Source: Oribacterium sp. (GTDB lineage: Bacteria > Bacillota_A > Clostridia > Lachnospirales > Lachnospiraceae). From it: a DNA stretch of 54,647 bases. Below are positions 50,896-54,647 of the stretch, one piece after another (positions within the stretch are counted from its first letter, which is position 1; every line of letters begins with the position of its first letter). Both the position numbers and the translations under genes were made by a program. The notes beneath the pieces were generated by a model. That model had not been told where the DNA came from. It worked only from the letters and a program-made list of their open reading frames with translations, and did not search any database. The stretch lies in assembly GCA_017940955.1 (NCBI GenBank), contig JAGAXP010000190.1, forward strand, positions 1-54,647. Reading direction: 5' to 3'.

Positions 50896-51552
50896 ATGTC
50901 AAAAAGAAGAATTGCATTGGTGAACATCACTCAAAACGCTGTTGAGCCTATGACCAGGTATATAAGGGAAAATGAACCGGATTATGACGTGGTCAATTAC
51001 CTTGACGGTTATCTGATGGAGAAAATAAGGAAGGAAGACGGAATATCTGCGGAATCCATGATGAGATTCACGGATATGATAGGAAAAGCATTTATGAGCG
51101 GGGCTGAAGGAGTGATTACTACCTGTACCGTATTTACACCATATGCCGATCATTTCAGTAAAATGTTTTCAAAACCCGTCGTGCCGGCTGATTCTGCCAT
51201 GCTGGATAATGCTTCTAAATGTGATGGAAAGACAGCCATAATCTGTACCTTTGAAGGAACCGTGGAAACCACCAGAAACGGATATTTTTCGTATAGAAGA
51301 AAAAACGGAATGCCGGAAGAAGTGGATATGTACACTGTGCCGGAGGCATTTATAGCTGCTCAAAAAGGAAATTTAGAAAATTGCAATCATCTGGTTGCGG
51401 AAAAGATAATGGAGCTGGACAACAGATATGATCAGATAGTTCTTGCGCAGATATCCATGTCCGGAGCGGCAAACCTTTATAAGACTAAACATGCACGTCT
51501 ATTCACGAGCCCTTCTGAAGCTATGAAACAGATGAAAAGCGAACTGATGTAA
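50896..51552 (+). CDS. Asp/Glu racemase-superfamily protein
   Basis: The 218-residue protein has the superfamily pattern: RRIALVNITQNAVEPMTRYI at the start, the first catalytic-type cysteine in GVITTCTVFTPYADHF, and PVVPADSAMLDNA. At the position of the second cysteine it reads IVLAQISMSGAA, so a two-cysteine racemase mechanism looks impossible. Related single-cysteine proteins include arylmalonate decarboxylase-like and hydantoin racemase-like enzymes. In this cluster it may isomerise or decarboxylate a pathway intermediate (inference). GGAGGACGAAGAA precedes ATG 50896; the frame extends to a TTG at 50878. Confidence 0.8.
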   Translation: MSKRRIALVNITQNAVEPMTRYIRENEPDYDVVNYLDGYLMEKIRKEDGISAESMMRFTDMIGKAFMSGAEGVITTCTVFTPYADHFSKMFSKPVVPADSAMLDNASKCDGKTAIICTFEGTVETTRNGYFSYRRKNGMPEEVDMYTVPEAFIAAQKGNLENCNHLVAEKIMELDNRYDQIVLAQISMSGAANLYKTKHARLFTSPSEAMKQMKSELM

Positions 51553-51652
51553 TAATCTGCAGGTTATCTTATTTATAAAGATTAGGTATGCCATGCAGAT
51601 GATACAAAGCAGTTTTTGTGCTATGATTCCATATAAAGGAGTTTCAGGCATC

Positions 51653-52576
51653 ATGAATTTGAAATCATTGATAGATCTTCAGACGGTTATGTTTCTGGAG
51701 ATGGCAGCAGGATATATCATCAGAAGATTCAATATTGTAAAAGGTGAATCCAAAAAAGTTCTCACGTCTCTAATTGTTTATGTAGCTTTGCCATGCAACA
51801 TCGTAAAAGCATTTATGATTTCCATGACGCCGGAGATCATTAAGCAGGGTGCCATAATGCTCATTGCTTCTGTGGCAATACAGATAATCCTTGCCATAGC
51901 GGCGGCCTATTGCTATAACCGGCTTCCTGCAAAAAAGAAAATGGTATTTCAGTATGCCACTGTCGCATCAAATTCCGGAATTTTGGGCAATACCATAGCC
52001 GGAGAGGTATATGGATCCCTCGGACTCCTGTATTCGGCATTGTATGTGATTCCTCAAAGGATAGTAATGTGGTCGGCGGGACTTTCCTACTTTACTGAAG
52101 CGCCCGATGCCAAAACTGTTTTTAAAAAAATCATGAAACATCCCTGCATCATCGCTGTGTGGCTGGGGCTCATCATTATGATCACGCAGGTCCAGTTTCC
52201 TCTGTTTCTTGTATCGACCATTCAGGGTCTTGGCAATATGACCTCACCCTTAACCATGATGTTCCTGGGTATAAGCCTTGCGGAAAACGGGTTCAGGACA
52301 CTTGTGACTAAATATACATGTCTTTATTCGGTTATAAGGCTTGTGATCATACCCGCTGTGGTTATGGCGTGCTGCTATGTCGTACATATGGAGAAAACCG
52401 CAGCGGGAGTGGCAGTGGTACTTGCTGCCATGCCTGCGGCGTCAATGACAGCCGTAGTTGCCAGCCAGTATAACGGAGATGTGGAATTTGCTGCAGATGT
52501 TGTAGTGCTTTCGACCATTCTGAGTATAATGCTTCTGCCGGTATGGGTAATGGTGGTAGGTGTGATTTTTGTCTGA
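51653..52576 (+). CDS. AEC-family transporter (auxin efflux carrier/malate permease type)
   Basis: The 307-residue membrane protein has about ten hydrophobic segments in two five-helix halves. Motifs include MFLEMAAGYIIRRFNIV, SLIVYVALPCNIVKAFM, ATVASNSGILGNTIAGEVYG in the first half and MFLGISLAENGFRTLV and AAMPAASMTAVVASQYNGD in the second, typical of AEC transporters such as MleP/MdcF. It should move a small carboxylate across the membrane, a fit for the acid substrate or product of the cluster. AAAGGAG is 11 bases before ATG 51653; the frame runs back to 51593. Confidence 0.88.
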   Translation: MNLKSLIDLQTVMFLEMAAGYIIRRFNIVKGESKKVLTSLIVYVALPCNIVKAFMISMTPEIIKQGAIMLIASVAIQIILAIAAAYCYNRLPAKKKMVFQYATVASNSGILGNTIAGEVYGSLGLLYSALYVIPQRIVMWSAGLSYFTEAPDAKTVFKKIMKHPCIIAVWLGLIIMITQVQFPLFLVSTIQGLGNMTSPLTMMFLGISLAENGFRTLVTKYTCLYSVIRLVIIPAVVMACCYVVHMEKTAAGVAVVLAAMPAASMTAVVASQYNGDVEFAADVVVLSTILSIMLLPVWVMVVGVIFV

Positions 52577-52595
52577 ATTAACATCATAATATAAA

Positions 52596-52633
52596 AGGAG
52601 GAACCACCGAGATATCGATGATTCCTCTTTTTT
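52596..52633 (+). terminator. Rho-independent terminator of the acid catabolism cluster
   Basis: AGGAGGAA...TCGA...TTCCTCT forms an imperfect stem with a CGAGATATCG core and ends in six T. It lies about 20 bp after the AEC stop and 23 bp before the convergent GGDEF gene. Confidence 0.75.
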
Positions 52634-52655
52634 GTGAAACAAACAGTTCAAAAAA

Positions 52656-53879
52656 TCAGTTAAGCTGATGTTCCTGATCGGGGCTGTAGAAGGTATACCT
52701 GTCCTTGCCGTCTTCTTTTGACTTATATAGAGCGTAATCCACTTTGGCGTATACATCGTGGAAATCATGTACATCAGAGGGAACAAGCATAACTCCCATT
52801 GAAAAAGAAAGGTGATGATCCCCGATGGTGATGTCATGAACCAGGCCCTGCAGATATTCTATCAGGGCTACTACATTTTTCCTGTCGGGTTCCTTGCGGA
52901 TAACAATGAAAAATTCATCGCCGCCCAATCGTCCGTAATAGTCGCAGTTCTTAGATGACAGGCCATCGATGATGGTATCATAATCCGTGGCAGACAGGTC
53001 AAGGCTTTGAATTATGGACTCACCTATGGCTTCAATGACTTTGTCCCCCTTATCGTGCCCGAAATTATCATTTATATATTTGAAATCATCTATATCGAGA
53101 AGGCAGACTGCCATGGGTCCGTGTTCCTTTTCGAAAATCTTATTTGTCTCTTTGGTAAATGCACCTCTGTTCAATGCTCCGGATAAAATATCAAAGGTTG
53201 CATTGATGGATATCTGCTTCTTTGCATCCTGAAGCTGCCTGTTTATAAAAAATCTTTCAACACGTGATTTTTGAAAATAGTAGTGAAGAATAATTGAGAT
53301 CAGACAAAAGGTAAAGCTGTTGACCATATCTCCGTGAAATAAGGAAGGGACTTTTACAACATAGGAAGAATACAGAAATGCTAACACGCTTACTATGATT
53401 GTAAGAATAAACTCAAGGAAAGAATTGGCACAAACAGTGGAGCATATTACAAATAAAGGTAATATGGCAGTGGCGACCACATTTGGGTCGGAAACAGATT
53501 CAACGATACCGAAGCTTAAAAGGATCAAAGTAAAGCATCTGCTTGAAAAATGAAGATAGGAATCATGGTTATTGTCCCAGGCAATGGTGATCAGCTTAAG
53601 GATGAAACTGAATAGAGCGAAAAATGCATACTTGGAACAATAATGTAAAGGAACAATTTTCATGACACTTAACCCCAAAAATATAAACATGACGAACATG
53701 AACATATTGTTGAGGATCTTTGAAATATTATAGTCTTCCTGATAGACCATATCTTTTATCTGATTGAACTCATCATAGGTGAACCCGTAATGGTTAAACT
53801 TGTAAATCTTATAAGAAAGGCTATCTGGATTGGAATATATTGTTTTTTCACAGTTATCGGTATTATTTTTCATGATCAT
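52656..53879 (-). CDS. Membrane-bound GGDEF diguanylate cyclase
   Basis: The 407-residue protein has an N-terminal region with about six to seven hydrophobic segments (residues 45-200, for example FMFVMFIFLGLSVMKIVPLH and YAFFALFSFILKLITIAW) and a C-terminal GGDEF domain from about 230. The active-site loop reads YYGRLGGDEFFIVI; substrate residues are in LLDIDDFKYINDNFGHDKGD. The canonical RxxD inhibitory site before GGDEF is not present (KNCD instead), so product inhibition by that route is unlikely. It makes cyclic-di-GMP, opposing the HD-GYP protein of this window. No good ribosome binding site precedes ATG 53879; ATG 53873 is also possible. Confidence 0.92.
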   Translation of the reverse strand: MIMKNNTDNCEKTIYSNPDSLSYKIYKFNHYGFTYDEFNQIKDMVYQEDYNISKILNNMFMFVMFIFLGLSVMKIVPLHYCSKYAFFALFSFILKLITIAWDNNHDSYLHFSSRCFTLILLSFGIVESVSDPNVVATAILPLFVICSTVCANSFLEFILTIIVSVLAFLYSSYVVKVPSLFHGDMVNSFTFCLISIILHYYFQKSRVERFFINRQLQDAKKQISINATFDILSGALNRGAFTKETNKIFEKEHGPMAVCLLDIDDFKYINDNFGHDKGDKVIEAIGESIIQSLDLSATDYDTIIDGLSSKNCDYYGRLGGDEFFIVIRKEPDRKNVVALIEYLQGLVHDITIGDHHLSFSMGVMLVPSDVHDFHDVYAKVDYALYKSKEDGKDRYTFYSPDQEHQLN

Positions 53880-54069
53880 TAAAAAGAAAAATATCTAACG
53901 GTAGATGTGTTCTGATTTGCTTCTGTAAAAAAGAGTATACAAAAAATGCAGTAATTCTTTTATTGATATAATGTCGACTGTAAAAAAAGGATTATAAGCG
54001 TATAGGAAGTAAGCTTTTCCGGAAACTGATGCTTAATCGTCCTAATCTGTGGTTTTAAGTATCTCATGT

Positions 54070-54152
54070 ATCACTTCGTTCAAGGCAAGGGTTGCCTTTG
54101 AATGATATATCTCTCCCGTTTTTGCGCGATCACAAATGGGAGGGATACTTTT
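54070..54152 (+). terminator. Hairpin pair with terminator-like end
   Basis: A hairpin around AAGGCAAGGGTTGCCTT (54070-54106) is followed by a stem pairing TATCTCTCCC with GGGAGGGATA (54108-54147), ending CTTTT. No gene precedes it on this strand; a possible extended -10 promoter (TGATATAAT at about 53964-53972) would make a small RNA of about 180 bases. The rest of 53880-54069 shows nothing else. Confidence 0.4.
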
Positions 54153-54299
54153 GACGTTTATAACGTTTTATTATATGGAAGAAATGGCGAAAATATGAAA
54201 TACACTTGTAGAAATGCTTAAATTAAAACAATGAATTGCGGGGAAATATATTCCTGCAAACGACAGCTGATAAAAGATATATTTATAATCAAAAAGTGT

Positions 54300-54328
54300 T
54301 TGACAACCACAATGGAAGTTGATATATT
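54300..54328 (+). promoter_or_regulatory. Strong sigma-A promoter with AT-rich upstream region
   Basis: TTGACA (perfect -35), a 17-base spacer, TATATT, preceded by AT-rich sequence resembling an UP element. This is the best consensus promoter in the window and typical of stable RNA genes. Confidence 0.85.
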
Positions 54329-54335
54329 ATGTGAG

Positions 54336-54647
54336 CACTCAAGAGATAAGGAACATCAGTTCTGAGGAATGAGAGCAAAAAGAACCTTGAAAATCAAAGA
54401 TCGATTAATACACAGACCCTGAAGATTCTATAAAGAAGATTCAGAAGCGGAGGATCTAATGTAGATCTGAAGCGCGACCAAAAAGGTCTAAAGCGAATAA
54501 TACAATCGCAGTAAAGAAAAACGGACAGAACAAAAGCCAAGCTTTTCGTTCTGAACGGGAAGAACTTAAAGAGCGTAAGCTCTTAACAAGAAATCGGAGA
54601 AAATGCCATTTGAATGCGCTACGCGCGGGCATTTTCGTTTGATTTCG
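54336..54647 (+). ncRNA. Structured transcript, probable rRNA operon leader (runs off the window)
   Basis: No reading frame of note is present. AGAACCTTGAAAATC at about 54382 resembles the boxA-like element of Lachnospiraceae rRNA leaders and spacers. Several short hairpins follow: GATCTA/TAGATC, GACC/GGTC, GCGA/TCGC, AGAACaAAAGC/GCTTTTcGTTCT (54527-54552) and TTAAAGAGC-GTAA-GCTCTTAA (54566-54586). A nested stem at 54590-54646 (GAAATC/GATTTC outside, AAAATGCC/GGCATTTT inside, GCGC/GCGC at the tip) closes the window. It is either the 16S rRNA leader with its processing stem or an independent structured RNA. Confidence 0.55.

Overview
The window looks like a chromosome segment of a motile, anaerobic, low-to-moderate GC Firmicute, most likely a Lachnospiraceae member of the Butyrivibrio/Roseburia kind. 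Reasons: a flagellin tail of the type seen in that family, AAGGAG-type ribosome binding sites, many Rho-independent terminators, an unusual chemotaxis/flagellar arrangement, and a probable rRNA leader at the right edge. The genus is inferred, not proven.

Region 1 (1-18.1 kb) is a flagellin-linked glycosylation island. It starts with the 3' end of a flagellin gene. It then carries a GT2/TPR transferase, a LicD fusion protein, a GT4 enzyme, a TPR-GT2-methyltransferase fusion, two more GT2-type enzymes and an expanded family of CgeB-like (DUF3880/PF13524) transferases. Four members are intact, or three plus a frameshifted one depending on how 9986-11147 is read, and one is an internally deleted relic. 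Gaps hold Rpn-type nuclease debris, a repeated 30-bp dyad and small genes. Several operons are preceded by a motif of the form CTTATAAA-N15-CGATAT, which resembles a sigma-28/SigD flagellar promoter.

Region 2 (18.2-31.1 kb) is motility signalling. Minus-strand flgB is followed by cheA-cheW-cheR-cheB and a membrane-anchored C39-like cysteine peptidase. Opposite lies a large chemoreceptor with a Pro/Lys-rich tail. Next come an SH3-like surface protein with a lysine-rich cytoplasmic tail, a short soluble receptor-like protein and an HD-GYP cyclic-di-GMP phosphodiesterase. The same promoter-like motif precedes flgB, the chemoreceptor, probably cheA, and the short receptor. This ties the glycosylation island and chemotaxis genes into one presumptive flagellar regulon.

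Region 3 (31.2-41.5 kb) is mixed: a 2-hydroxycarboxylate (citrate/malate) transporter, a tandem-repeat intergenic tract, a TPR-like membrane protein, a secreted M14 carboxypeptidase, a YitT-family membrane protein, a divergent LysR/nitroreductase pair, a 219-bp inverted repeat, and a divergent OmpR-type regulator and hybrid histidine kinase. The YitT and kinase genes share a similar two-hairpin leader.

Region 4 (41.6-52.6 kb) is carboxylic-acid metabolism. Aconitase and isocitrate dehydrogenase, each next to a LysR regulator, give citrate to 2-oxoglutarate, and the 2HCT transporter could feed it. Then follows a LysR regulator and a co-directional set: isopropylmalate/tartrate-type beta-decarboxylating dehydrogenase, class II aldolase-like protein, DUF1537 four-carbon acid sugar kinase, Asp/Glu racemase-like protein and AEC transporter. 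This set is the best candidate for an undescribed catabolic pathway, probably for a C4 sugar acid such as threonate, erythronate or tartrate, with the dehydrogenase replacing PdxA2.

Region 5 (52.6-54.6 kb) has a membrane-bound GGDEF diguanylate cyclase and then about 770 bp without genes. That stretch ends in a near-consensus promoter driving a highly structured RNA that runs off the window, probably the leader of an rRNA operon.
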